The notes under the pieces were generated by a model. It made no database searches, was not told where the DNA came from, and saw only the letters and a program-made list of their open reading frames with translations. From positions 1-14,931 of the forward strand of contig JASLGO010000136.1 in assembly GCA_030150135.1 (NCBI GenBank): a DNA stretch of 14,931 bases, given 5' to 3'. The position numbers and the translations under genes were made by a program. Positions 7,469-14,906 of this stretch are shown in pieces. Every line of letters begins with the position of its first letter. Positions within the stretch are counted from its first letter, which is position 1. The DNA comes from Aquirhabdus sp. Its GTDB lineage: Bacteria; Pseudomonadota; Gammaproteobacteria; Pseudomonadales; Moraxellaceae.

Positions 7469-7570
7469 TTATCTCCTTCAGGGAGAAGGTCGGGATGGGG
7501 GATGGTTTTTGATGTTGTTTACCAATAAAAGTCACCCCCATCTAAATCTTCCCCCTAATGAGGAAGACTT
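7469..7570. repeat. MITE/REP-like imperfect inverted repeat between ackA and pta
   Basis: A left arm (about 7471-7500, containing CTCCTTCAGGGAG and GGGATGGGGG) is mirrored by a right arm (about 7535-7567, containing CACCCCCATC and CTTCCCCC). Aligning GGGAGAAGG..GATGGGGG with the reverse complement of the right arm gives 16 of 21 matching positions. The left arm has its own small palindrome (CTCC/GGGAG). The G-rich to C-rich swing is unlike the neighbouring genes. This looks like a non-coding intergenic repeat of the kind dispersed in many proteobacterial genomes; being dispersed is not testable here. Its hairpin could influence ackA-pta mRNA. Confidence 0.65.
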
Positions 7571-7615
7571 CAAAGCAATGAATTTAGAAACAAAAAATTA
7601 AAGGATTCTCTTTCC

Positions 7616-9733
7616 ATGCCAACATTTCTGATCGTTCCCACAGGTGTCTCTGTTGGTCGCACCTCCGCCTGTTTAGGTTTGATTCGTGCGCTGGATCTCA
7701 TCGGGATTCGTGCAGGCTTTATGAAACCATTTGCCCAGACTGAACTCAATGCAGATGGCGATATCAAAGATCGCTCTAGCCTACTCATTAGTAAGATGCT
7801 GAAACGCCCTATTCTGCCTGCGATCGAACAGCCAGTTGTTGAACACATGCTCGGTGATGGTCAACTGGATGAATTGCTTGAGCAAATCATGAGTATGAAA
7901 AACGAGAGTCGTCAAGGCTGTGACGTGCTTATCGTCGAAGGAATGGTGCCAACCAGCGAAAGCAGTTATGCACCACAGCTCAATTCTGTACTCGCCCAAT
8001 CATTAGATGCCAGAGTCATCATCGTCACCTCAGTTGATATGAACCATATTCAAGGATTAGCAGAGCGTTTGGATCTGGCAGCGCAAGCCTTTGGCGGTAC
8101 AGAATCATCTCGTGTATTGGGCTATATTCTCAATCGCGTTAAAGGGGTTGCAACAACAGCATTAGAACAACCTGCTGAGCTAGAGAAACTTCGAGCACAA
8201 ATTACTCAAGCAATAAAACCTGTCGCCCATAGCAATGATCAATTTCACCTGATCGGTCTCATCCCCTATGATGCTGCCTTAAATGCAACACGGACACTCG
8301 ATGTAGCGCAGGTTTTATCCGCGACCTTGCTGAACGAAGGGGAAGCTGCTCGTCGGCGCGTCAAACAAGTCGCCCTCGGCGCACACGCGGTCAATCACAT
8401 GCTGACAGGTTTAACGCCTGACACGCTTTTAGTGACACCAGGAGATCGAGCAGACATTCTCATCGCAGCCAGTTTAGCCGCAATGAATGGCGTACCTCTC
8501 GCAGGAGTCGTCTTAACAGATGGCTATGTGCCAGATGATCAAGTGCATCAGCTCTGTAATAATGCATATAAATCAGGGCTTCCTGTGCTATCAGTGCAAT
8601 GCAATGTATTAGATACCATGAAACGGATCGACCAGATGGGAAATGAAATTCCTGTAGACGATACCGAACGTGCTGAACAAGTGATGGCAACCGTCGCACG
8701 ACATCTCGATATTGATTGGTTAAATCAACACTTTGCTGCACAGCGCTCAGAGCGCTTATCTCCATCGGCATTCCGTTATGAATTAGTCAAAAAAGCCCAA
8801 GTCGCGACCAAACGAATTGTATTGCCTGAAGGTGCAGAACCTAGAACGGTACAAGCGGCTGTCATCTGTCAGACGCGAGGCATCGCACAATGCGTACTCC
8901 TTGCCAAACGCGAAGAAGTTGAAGCAGTCGCCCAAGCACGCGGGATTACACTGCCTGAAGGTTTAGAAATCATCGAACCTGAAAGTATCCGCACGCGGTA
9001 TATCACACCTATGGTGGAACTGCGTAAAGGCAAACTCACCACTCAGCTTGCTGATGCCCAGCTCCAAGATACGGTCGTTTTGGGCACAATGATGCTCGCG
9101 CTTGGCGAAGTCGATGGTTTGGTGTCTGGCGCAATTCACACCACAGCCAATACTGTACGTCCTGCATTTCAGTTAATTAAAACCGCACCAAGTTTTAGTT
9201 TGGTGTCGTCGATTTTCTTTATGCTGCTTCCTGAACAAGTTGTCGTTTATGGTGATTGTGCAATCAATCCAGACCCGAATGCAGCAGAACTCGCTGAGAT
9301 TGCGATACAAAGCGCCGATTCTGCGGCAGCGTTTGGCATCGAACCACGTGTCGCGATGATTAGTTATTCTACGGGTGAATCAGGTACAGGATCGGACGTT
9401 GATAAAGTCCGTGAAGCCACACGTATCGCACAAGAACGTCGTCCTGATTTAATGATAGATGGTCCACTGCAATACGATGCAGCAGCAATCGAAAGTGTTG
9501 GTCGCCAAAAAGCGCCTAGCTCTAAAGTTGCAGGTCGTGCGACGGTGTTTGTATTCCCAGATTTGAATACAGGCAATACAACGTATAAAGCCGTTCAGCG
9601 TAGCGCAAATGTCGTCAGTGTTGGCCCAATGCTGCAAGGTTTAAATAAACCTGTGAATGATCTATCACGTGGCGCATTAGTTGAAGATATTGTCTATACG
9701 ATTGCGTTGACGGCGATACAGGCTGGAGGGTGA
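7616..9733 (+). CDS. pta: Phosphate acetyltransferase (long, three-domain form)
   Basis: Phosphate acetyltransferase of 705 residues, converting acetyl-CoA + phosphate to acetyl phosphate + CoA, reversibly. It has the long gammaproteobacterial architecture. First comes an N-terminal P-loop-like dethiobiotin-synthetase-type domain (about 1-200, opening PTGVSVGRTS). A DRTGG regulatory domain follows (about 215-335, with LLVTPGDRADILIAA at 271-285). The catalytic PTA/PTB domain spans about 385-700, with VLPEGAEPRT, GEVDGLVSGAIHTTANT, YGDCAINPDPN, SYSTGESGTGSDVDKV and FPDLNTGNTTYKAVQR. In homologues the N-terminal parts confer allosteric control by pyruvate, PEP or NADH. The ATG at 7616 has AAAGGA about 10 bases upstream. 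It partners with acetate kinase encoded 208 bases upstream. The protein is complete and all catalytic motifs are present. Confidence 0.97.
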   Translation: MPTFLIVPTGVSVGRTSACLGLIRALDLIGIRAGFMKPFAQTELNADGDIKDRSSLLISKMLKRPILPAIEQPVVEHMLGDGQLDELLEQIMSMKNESRQGCDVLIVEGMVPTSESSYAPQLNSVLAQSLDARVIIVTSVDMNHIQGLAERLDLAAQAFGGTESSRVLGYILNRVKGVATTALEQPAELEKLRAQITQAIKPVAHSNDQFHLIGLIPYDAALNATRTLDVAQVLSATLLNEGEAARRRVKQVALGAHAVNHMLTGLTPDTLLVTPGDRADILIAASLAAMNGVPLAGVVLTDGYVPDDQVHQLCNNAYKSGLPVLSVQCNVLDTMKRIDQMGNEIPVDDTERAEQVMATVARHLDIDWLNQHFAAQRSERLSPSAFRYELVKKAQVATKRIVLPEGAEPRTVQAAVICQTRGIAQCVLLAKREEVEAVAQARGITLPEGLEIIEPESIRTRYITPMVELRKGKLTTQLADAQLQDTVVLGTMMLALGEVDGLVSGAIHTTANTVRPAFQLIKTAPSFSLVSSIFFMLLPEQVVVYGDCAINPDPNAAELAEIAIQSADSAAAFGIEPRVAMISYSTGESGTGSDVDKVREATRIAQERRPDLMIDGPLQYDAAAIESVGRQKAPSSKVAGRATVFVFPDLNTGNTTYKAVQRSANVVSVGPMLQGLNKPVNDLSRGALVEDIVYTIALTAIQAGG

Positions 9734-9751
9734 TCTGAGGGGAGCGGAACA

Positions 9752-9820
9752 ATGCGAGAGGATTTTTTATCTGATCGATACATATGTTTCGTCTGGCAAA
9801 AGAACTTATTCGCAGCATGA
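9752..9820 (+). CDS. Possible 22-codon ORF just after pta
   Basis: An ATG at 9752 opens a 22-residue frame ending at TGA 9818-9820 and is preceded by GGGGAG with 7-base spacing, only 18 bases after the pta stop. The peptide would begin MREDFLSDRYICFVW. A second short frame of 29 codons (9784-9873, +1 shifted, beginning MFRLAKELIRSMNH) overlaps it but has no close ribosome binding site. I recognise neither. They may be chance frames or remnants; the good ribosome site is the only positive argument for the first. Confidence 0.2.
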   Translation: MREDFLSDRYICFVWQKNLFAA

Positions 9821-9879
9821 ACCATTCGGAAGTAATTGGCGCCGTCCCTCGTCTACTGTATTATGTAAATTAATATGAT

Positions 9880-9907
9880 TTGAAAAAATATTAACAGTTC
9901 CTAATAA
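9880..9907 (+). promoter_or_regulatory. Possible promoter for the lipoprotein gene
   Basis: TTGAAA (9880-9885) and TAATAA (9902-9907) are 16 bases apart. An equally possible pair is TTAACA (9891-9896) and TAGAAT (9915-9920), with 18 bases. The region is very AT-rich, so chance matches are easy. Confidence 0.35.
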
Positions 9908-9958
9908 TTTTTAATAGAATAATAGCTTCTAAATGATATTAGACACTAAGTCAGACTT

Positions 9959-10492
9959 ATGAAAAAAATAATCGCAAGCTTCACCATATGTCTAATATTA
10001 TCAGGGTGTGCAAGTAATATTGCGGAGCGGAACCGATTAAAAGAAGAGGACGCAACCACTCTCCTATCCAAAGGGTTTTCACCCATAGATTGTGTTGCAA
10101 TATCAGGAACTGCTTGTGGTCTAGAAAGTGTTGATAGACAAAAAGTTTATGGTTACTTTTGGGCGAAGTCTGTTACCGAGTTACCTTCATCCGTAAGCTA
10201 CATCGGCAATGTTGCTGGAATAAAACCTGGTCTGCATACAGTTGGATTTAGGGCACTTCTGACGCAAACAGGTGGATCACAAGAAGTCTTTTATTTTCCT
10301 TTTGATTTTCAAATCGGAAAATCATATACAGTTTATTTCGAACGTAAAAAAGATATGAGTACAGTATCTGGATTTTTTACTTTTCCCACGATAGAAGTCT
10401 TCATTACCGAGAAAGGCCAAGACGTAATTATTAAAAAATTCAGATCACGCAAGGGCTCGAATGCGGAGGACTCCTTGGAAGAATTTAAATAG
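9959..10492 (+). CDS. Putative lipoprotein of unknown function
   Basis: Protein of 177 residues that I do not recognise. Its N-terminus is a clear lipoprotein signal: MKK, a hydrophobic stretch (4-13) and the lipobox LSGC, with Cys17 as the acylated residue, followed by Ala-Ser, which fits outer-membrane sorting. After a short charged helix (23-38), the rest is strand-rich and globular: Cys44 and Cys52 could form a disulfide, GIKPGLHTVGFRALL resembles the edge strands of small beta-sandwich periplasmic domains, and YFPFDFQIGKSYTVYFERK continues that pattern. The tail is basic. Codon use is richer in ATA, AGA and TTA than in pta, and the upstream 80 bases are very AT-rich, hinting at a foreign origin. 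No strong ribosome binding site precedes the ATG, but the signal peptide fixes this start. It stands alone, convergent with the DUF4124 gene. Confidence 0.8.
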   Translation: MKKIIASFTICLILSGCASNIAERNRLKEEDATTLLSKGFSPIDCVAISGTACGLESVDRQKVYGYFWAKSVTELPSSVSYIGNVAGIKPGLHTVGFRALLTQTGGSQEVFYFPFDFQIGKSYTVYFERKKDMSTVSGFFTFPTIEVFITEKGQDVIIKKFRSRKGSNAEDSLEEFK

Positions 10493-10522
10493 GGAAAAAC
10501 ATCTCAGCGACACCGCTCGTGT

Positions 10523-10544
10523 AAGGTGGGTTAAAACCCGCCTT
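10523..10544. terminator. Hairpin between convergent genes, possible terminator
   Basis: AAGGTGGGT (10523-10531) pairs with ACCCGCCTT (10536-10544), nine pairs including one G-T, around the loop TAAA. It sits between the lipoprotein gene and the convergent DUF4124 gene. There is no T run on either side, so termination strength is uncertain. Confidence 0.5.
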
Positions 10545-10558
10545 CAACATAGCAACAA

Positions 10559-10981
10559 TCACCGCCCCTTCAACTCACTCCGCCTTTTCGCCTCAATCTT
10601 TTCCAGATTTTTATTTAACACATCCTGTTCTTTTGTCCTCGGATGCTTGAATCGCTCAGCAAACACAGCATCCTTATATTTCTCATTCACCGCAAAGACA
10701 TTCACATCTGCCCGAGATGAAGTGCGTTTATGGTGAATTGTGCGCTCGACTTTCGGCTCTCTTACAGATAAAACTTTCGGCGAAACATATTGGGTTGGAC
10801 GTTCCACGACTGTAGAGTGAGAGATCACATTACTACTCATACAAGGACTATCGGTATAGTTCAAACGTCCTTGTGCATCCTTGCATTTATAAACATCCAC
10901 ATCTGCAAAGACATCAGGTGAAACAAAGCTCCCTAACATCACACTCACCGCAGTGAGTGACGTCCTCACAAATCTCATCAT
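10559..10981 (-). CDS. DUF4124-domain periplasmic protein
   Basis: Protein of 140 residues. A signal peptide covers residues 1-26 (ending PDVFA, cleavage before Asp27). It is followed at once by a DUF4124 motif, DVDVYKCKDAQGRLNYTDSPC (27-47), whose Cys33 and Cys47 probably form a disulfide. The remainder is low-complexity and charged, and the last 30 residues are predicted helical (KEQDVLNKNLEKIEAKRRSE). DUF4124 proteins are common secreted proteins of proteobacteria with no settled function. I place the start at ATG 10981, which overlaps the stop codon of the upstream phosphatase gene as ATGA; ATG 10978 is one codon later and also possible. Longer readings from 11014 would lose a normal signal peptide. 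No strong ribosome site is visible, so translation is probably coupled to the phosphatase gene. Confidence 0.82.
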   Translation of the reverse strand: MMRFVRTSLTAVSVMLGSFVSPDVFADVDVYKCKDAQGRLNYTDSPCMSSNVISHSTVVERPTQYVSPKVLSVREPKVERTIHHKRTSSRADVNVFAVNEKYKDAVFAERFKHPRTKEQDVLNKNLEKIEAKRRSELKGR

Positions 10982-11649
10982 GACTTGTGAATCGACCAAT
11001 CTTCTACAGCCCAATGATGATCAAGTGCATGCGCATGCAAACGTTTATCAGGTGTCACTACAATCGCATGATCTGCAAAATTCAATAACGGCAAATCGTT
11101 AAACGAATCTGAATATCCCCAAGTTTCCAGGGATTCTTCAGGTTTCTTATGTGTCGCTAACCATGCTTGCAAATGATGCAATTTCCCTGCTTGAAAACAC
11201 GGTTCGCCATCGAGTTTGCCTGTGTATGCGCCATTAATCATTTCTGGATTGCTCGCAATCAAATGCTTCACGCCAAACGCGTGCGCAATCGGCGCAGTGA
11301 CAAAGCGATTCGTTGCAGTAATGATGACAATCTCATGCCCAGCTTGACGATGTTTTTCAATCGCAGCAAAACCAAGTGGGCGCATCGCAGGTCGAATGAC
11401 TTTTTGCATATATACATCATGCAAAGCGGCTAGCTCTGCTTGGCTTTTATTAACAAGAAACTGAAATACAAACTCGTTATATGCGACTGCATCCAGCGTA
11501 CCTGATTGATAATCGGCAAAGAATTTATCATTCTGCGCGCGGTGGGCTTTTTCATCGACCAAGCCTTGCGCAATCAGAAACTCGCCCCACTCATGGTCTG
11601 AATCGAGATCAAGCAGAGTATTATCCAAATCAAATAACGCCAACTGCAT
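10978..11649 (-). CDS. HAD-IB family phosphatase (SerB/CicA-like)
   Basis: Haloacid-dehalogenase superfamily hydrolase of 223 residues, cytoplasmic, with all four motifs: DLDNT with nucleophile Asp7 and Asp9, ITATN with Thr111/Thr113, Lys156 in CFQAGK, and GYSDSFNDLPLL with Asp181 and Asp185. The helical cap after motif I (about 15-85) and the motif spacing fit subfamily IB, which includes phosphoserine phosphatase and related enzymes that hydrolyse small phosphomonoesters. It is more like the unassigned SerB-like/CicA group than true SerB; the substrate cannot be told from sequence. The ATG at 11649 has AGGAG with 6-base spacing. It is followed by the overlapping DUF4124 gene. A terminator in the 118-base gap separates it from ptsP upstream, so these two genes probably form their own unit. 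Confidence 0.92.
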   Translation of the reverse strand: MQLALFDLDNTLLDLDSDHEWGEFLIAQGLVDEKAHRAQNDKFFADYQSGTLDAVAYNEFVFQFLVNKSQAELAALHDVYMQKVIRPAMRPLGFAAIEKHRQAGHEIVIITATNRFVTAPIAHAFGVKHLIASNPEMINGAYTGKLDGEPCFQAGKLHHLQAWLATHKKPEESLETWGYSDSFNDLPLLNFADHAIVVTPDKRLHAHALDHHWAVEDWSIHKS

Positions 11650-11695
11650 AACTCACTCCTGCTTGATAATTGAATGATTGAGAATTCATAGTGCT

Positions 11696-11741
11696 AAAAA
11701 AATGATGGCTTCGATGGATCAACAAATACTCCATCGAAGCC
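11696..11741 (-). terminator. Intrinsic terminator after ptsP
   Basis: On the minus strand GGCTTCGATGGA (11741-11730) pairs perfectly with TCCATCGAAGCC (11718-11707), 12 pairs around an 11-base loop, followed after four bases by seven T (11702-11696). It starts about 27 bases after the ptsP stop. The strong stem and T run make it a credible terminator for ptsP. Confidence 0.85.
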
Positions 11742-11767
11742 TAATACGTTTCGCTGATCAATTCAGC

Positions 11768-14059
11768 TTAAGTCGCTGCCAGATTGGTTGGACCTGGGCG
11801 AATCATGCTGCTTAGACCTTTGCTCTGCATATATCGTTCAACCCAACTACGAATCACTGCAGGATTGTCCATTTTCAGAACTTCGTTCAACAAATCCTGT
11901 GCTTCTGACATTGGCGTCTGAATCAGTGTCTTACGGACTTTCAAAATATTAGAAGAACTCATCGATAACGAATTAAAACCCATCGCCATCATCAGAATCG
12001 CCGTACTCGGATCACCTGCCATCTCACCGCATAAACTAATCGGACGATCTAATTCACGACAACGAACCACTAGCTGATTCAATGTGCGTAACACAGCAGG
12101 ATGATAGTAGCTATAAAGTCCAGCAACACGCGGATTATTGCGATCAACCGCCAGCAAATACTGCGTCAAATCGTTAGAACCCACGGAGAAGAAATCGACT
12201 ATCTCAGCAAGCTCATCAATCATCGACAAGATACTAGGGACTTCAATCATCACACCGACGCGCGGCATATTGATTCTGACCTGTTCTTCCTCTTGTACCT
12301 CATGTAAAGACCGATGTAACAAATACATCGCCTCTTCAACTTCACTAATCGACGTAATCATTGGGAACAAAATATGTAGATTATTCAGTCCAATACTCGC
12401 TTTGAGCATCGCACGCATCTGTGCGGAGAAAATCTCTGGGTGATCGAGGGTAAAACGAATCCCGCGCCAACCTAATGCCGCATTTTCTTCTTCAATCGAG
12501 AAATACGGTAAGTCTTTATCCGCACCGATATCCAGCGTGCGCATCACCACGGGCTTACCCGCAAAATGACTCAACTGCTGACGGTAAACATGACGCTGCT
12601 CTTCTTCACCAGGAAAACGTTCACGAAGCATGAAAGGAATTTCACTGCGATACAGCCCAACACCTTTTGCACCGCGCTGTGCGCCACGAATCACATCGAT
12701 CATCAAACCTGTATTGACATACAGCGGCATCACATGACCGTCAGGCGTGATCGTTTCACGACGCTCGTAGGTCTTTAGATCTTGCTCGGCTTGTTGTTCT
12801 TCTTTTTGAATTTCTTTATAACGTTGACGCAATTGACGAATTGGATGGACATAGATCCGACCTTGATGCGCATCGACAATCATTTCCACGTCATCAAGCG
12901 CAGTAATCGGTAACTCGGTCACGCCGACAACTGTCGGAATACCAAGCGCGCGCGCAACGATGACCATATGCGAATTTGCTGCACCTTCAGCAGTGACAAT
13001 GGCTGAGATATTATCCATTGGCAGCTCGACGAGCATCGCAGTGGAAATTTCCTCGCCAATCAGGATACTACCTTCGGTAATTTCCCGATGCTGACTATCT
13101 GACGCTTGCAACCGAGCCAATAGACGACGACCTAAATCGCGCAAATCTGCGATCCGCTCACGGATATATTCATCTTCCATTTGCGAGAAATGTGCAGAAT
13201 GCTGATCGATCACGCCGCGGACAGCCCCTTGTGCCCAATTACCCGCTTTAATTCGGGCAATAATTTCTGAGGGAAGCGCATGATCGTCCAACATCCGCAG
13301 ATAGACACCGAACAAGGCGCGCTCATCAGCAAGCAGCGCTTTTTGCATCTTGTCATCGAGATCTTTAATATCTTGACGGACCATCACCAACGCATCATTA
13401 AATAGTGCCAGTTCGGCTTTCACATCATCAATCTTTCGATCTGGAACAAGCGTTAAATCGGCAGGCGGATATAGGACAACAGCACGCCCAATCGCCACAC
13501 CACCAGCACCAGCAACGCCTTGAAAGACTTGAGGAGAGGCTGTACTACTAGGCTTTCTAAATACATCGACCTGACCCACTGCGTGAGCATGGGCAATTGC
13601 ACCAGACAACTGTGCACATAAGGTTACAAGGAAAGATTCAGCCGCTTCGCTAAACGCACGACGCTCACGATTTTGAACGACCATGACGCCCATAACCTTG
13701 CGGCGATACATGATCGGAACACCCAAGAACGCGCTGTAACGCTCTTCGCCAGTTTCAGGTAAATAGCGAAACCGAGGATGACTCGACGCGTCTTCAAGGC
13801 TCACGATTTCTTCGCGTTGCCCGACAAGACCAATCAATCCCTCGGTTGTGGAGAGCGACACCTCACCAACAGAGTCTGCATTCAAGCCGACAGAAGCCAT
13901 CAAGATATAACGCTGATTGCGCTCATCCAGCAAATATACCGAACACACTTCGGTTTCCATGGCTTCAGCAACAAGCTGTACCATGACCTCAAGCGCCGCA
14001 TGTAAATTAGGTGCGGCGTCAACGTCCTGTACAATCTTGCGCAGGCTTTCTATCTGCAT
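11768..14059 (-). CDS. ptsP: Phosphoenolpyruvate-protein phosphotransferase PtsP (enzyme I-Ntr)
   Basis: Enzyme I of the nitrogen-related phosphotransferase system, 763 residues (E. coli form 748). It autophosphorylates from PEP and passes phosphate to NPr (PtsO) and then to PtsN, a regulatory chain not tied to sugar uptake. Domains in order: GAF sensor domain (about 15-155; binds signals such as glutamine or 2-oxoglutarate in homologues), PEP-utiliser N-terminal helical domain (about 180-305), the swivelling phosphohistidine domain (about 330-400) with EGAANSHMVIVAR and active His364, and the C-terminal PEP-binding barrel (about 425-715) with GLYRSE (Arg471), GVMIEVPS (Glu606), SVGSNDLTQY (Asp630) and LCGEMAG (Cys677). 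Every catalytic residue is present. The ATG at 14059 has TTGGAG with 5-base spacing. rppH lies 108 bases upstream on the same strand, so the two may be co-transcribed, with an extra promoter before ptsP. Confidence 0.97.
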   Translation of the reverse strand: MQIESLRKIVQDVDAAPNLHAALEVMVQLVAEAMETEVCSVYLLDERNQRYILMASVGLNADSVGEVSLSTTEGLIGLVGQREEIVSLEDASSHPRFRYLPETGEERYSAFLGVPIMYRRKVMGVMVVQNRERRAFSEAAESFLVTLCAQLSGAIAHAHAVGQVDVFRKPSSTASPQVFQGVAGAGGVAIGRAVVLYPPADLTLVPDRKIDDVKAELALFNDALVMVRQDIKDLDDKMQKALLADERALFGVYLRMLDDHALPSEIIARIKAGNWAQGAVRGVIDQHSAHFSQMEDEYIRERIADLRDLGRRLLARLQASDSQHREITEGSILIGEEISTAMLVELPMDNISAIVTAEGAANSHMVIVARALGIPTVVGVTELPITALDDVEMIVDAHQGRIYVHPIRQLRQRYKEIQKEEQQAEQDLKTYERRETITPDGHVMPLYVNTGLMIDVIRGAQRGAKGVGLYRSEIPFMLRERFPGEEEQRHVYRQQLSHFAGKPVVMRTLDIGADKDLPYFSIEEENAALGWRGIRFTLDHPEIFSAQMRAMLKASIGLNNLHILFPMITSISEVEEAMYLLHRSLHEVQEEEQVRINMPRVGVMIEVPSILSMIDELAEIVDFFSVGSNDLTQYLLAVDRNNPRVAGLYSYYHPAVLRTLNQLVVRCRELDRPISLCGEMAGDPSTAILMMAMGFNSLSMSSSNILKVRKTLIQTPMSEAQDLLNEVLKMDNPAVIRSWVERYMQSKGLSSMIRPGPTNLAAT

Positions 14060-14113
14060 GACATCTCCAATATGTCGAATCAGGTTTTGCGATTCTTACC
14101 TATCCTGTTACCG

Positions 14114-14142
14114 AATATAGATTCCATTCCATATAAAGTAAA
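14114..14142 (-). promoter_or_regulatory. Possible promoter before ptsP
   Basis: On the minus strand TTTACT (14142-14137) and TATATT (14119-14114) are 17 bases apart, giving a leader of about 50 bases to the ptsP start. This would let ptsP be transcribed independently of rppH. Confidence 0.4.
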
Positions 14143-14167
14143 TCAACTCAGAGCATAGACTGCTATT

Positions 14168-14644
14168 TTAAATAGGTAATTTTCCAACAAGCTGTAATAA
14201 CGCCTTCCGATAAACGTCGCGTTTAAATGCAACCACTTCAGATAGTGGGAACCAATAGCTGACCCACATCCAATTATCAAACTCCGCTGGCGTACTCGCA
14301 TCCAAATGAATTTCCGAATCATCGGCGATCAGTTGAAGTAGAAACCATTTTTGTTTTTGACCAATACATACAGGGGGTACATCATCCTGACGAACATAAC
14401 GATTTGGCAATCGATAATGCAACCAACCATCAGTCTGCGCCAAAATCTTGACATGCTCTGGATGCAACCCCACCTCTTCCCACAGCTCACGGTACAATGC
14501 TTGTTCTGGTGTTTCACCTTCGGAAATTCCGCCTTGTGGGAACTGCCATGCATTATGACCAATTCGTTTCGCCCACAGCACCTGACCCTGTGCGTTGCAC
14601 AGAATCATGCCGACATTGGGCCGAAAGCCTTCTGCATCTATCAT
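14168..14644 (-). CDS. rppH: RNA pyrophosphohydrolase (Nudix hydrolase)
   Basis: Nudix hydrolase of 158 residues. The Nudix box runs from Gly38 to Leu60 (GGISEGETPEQALYRELWEEVGL region) and matches the G-x5-E-x7-R-E-U-x-E-E-x-G-U consensus completely, with Glu53, Glu56 and Glu57 as the expected metal ligands. The N-terminus (MIDAEGFRPNVGMILCN) and the motif WQFPQGG are characteristic of RppH/NudH, as is the position next to ptsP. RppH removes pyrophosphate from the 5' triphosphate end of mRNA and so opens it to RNase E. The C-terminal part (WVSYWFPLSEVVAFKRDVYRKAL) also fits the family. The ATG at 14644 has only a weak GGAA site 8 bases upstream. A divergent, repeat-rich region lies upstream. 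Confidence 0.95.
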   Translation of the reverse strand: MIDAEGFRPNVGMILCNAQGQVLWAKRIGHNAWQFPQGGISEGETPEQALYRELWEEVGLHPEHVKILAQTDGWLHYRLPNRYVRQDDVPPVCIGQKQKWFLLQLIADDSEIHLDASTPAEFDNWMWVSYWFPLSEVVAFKRDVYRKALLQLVGKLPI

Positions 14645-14689
14645 TGCAACGATTCCAATATGCCTAATTGTGTATGACTATCCTTTTCT

Positions 14690-14744
14690 TGACATCATCA
14701 TACGTCATGTCCATCACATGACATCGTGACATCTTGGTAACATC
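14690..14744. promoter_or_regulatory. Repeat cluster in the divergent region upstream of rppH
   Basis: TGACATC occurs three times (14690-14696, 14719-14725, 14727-14733), with a fourth variant TAACATC (14738-14744). The second copy also lies in an inverted repeat, GTCATGT (14704-14710) with ACATGAC (14716-14722), separated by 5 bases. The set lies between rppH and the next rightward unit and may be a regulator-binding region. A TATAAA (14761-14766) could serve as a -10 for rightward transcription, but no matching -35 is clear. Confidence 0.4.
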
Positions 14745-14801
14745 TCGCAAACGCTCTGGCTATAAACGTGAAACAAGACCTCATCACAAAAAGGAAAGTA
14801 C

Positions 14802-14897
14802 ATGAAAATTGGTATTATTTTACAGAATATATCAAGAGAATCGGGGATTGTTTTACTGTTTTTTGTGAGTTATTTCATGCAGGACAAAACCTGCTGA
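14802..14897 (+). CDS. Possible 31-codon leader ORF at the right edge
   Basis: An ATG at 14802 opens a 31-residue frame ending at TGA 14895-14897. It is preceded by AAGGA with 6-base spacing, a good ribosome site. The peptide is hydrophobic in the middle (GIVLLFFVSYF), rich in Ile, Leu, Val and Phe. Its stop codon falls inside a hairpin, and a further start codon (14913) follows at once. This is what a translated leader before a regulated operon can look like, but the downstream gene is outside the window and I cannot identify it. A small membrane peptide, or a chance frame, are the alternatives. Confidence 0.35.
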   Translation: MKIGIILQNISRESGIVLLFFVSYFMQDKTC

Positions 14898-14906
14898 ATT
14901 AGCAGG
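14879..14906 (+). promoter_or_regulatory. Competing hairpins at the end of the leader ORF
   Basis: Three short segments can pair in two exclusive ways: GCAGG (14879-14883) with CCTGC (14890-14894), or CCTGCT (14890-14895) with AGCAGG (14901-14906). The second hairpin covers the AGG that could serve as ribosome site for the ATG at 14913. A ribosome reaching the stop at 14895-14897 would open it. No T run follows within the window. Confidence 0.3.

Noticed and set aside
9784..9873. 29-codon frame after pta
   Set aside because: No nearby ribosome binding site and it overlaps another short frame; too little to call a gene.
10461..10736. 91-codon plus-strand frame overlapping the lipoprotein end
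   Set aside because: It is antisense to the DUF4124 gene and runs through the convergent hairpin; the product shows no domain or signal.
11717..11727. GATCAACAAAT in the loop of the ptsP terminator matches an arm of the hairpin at 3760-3770
   Set aside because: An 11-base match over 15 kb of AT-leaning sequence, one in a loop and one in a stem, with differing flanks; treated as coincidence.
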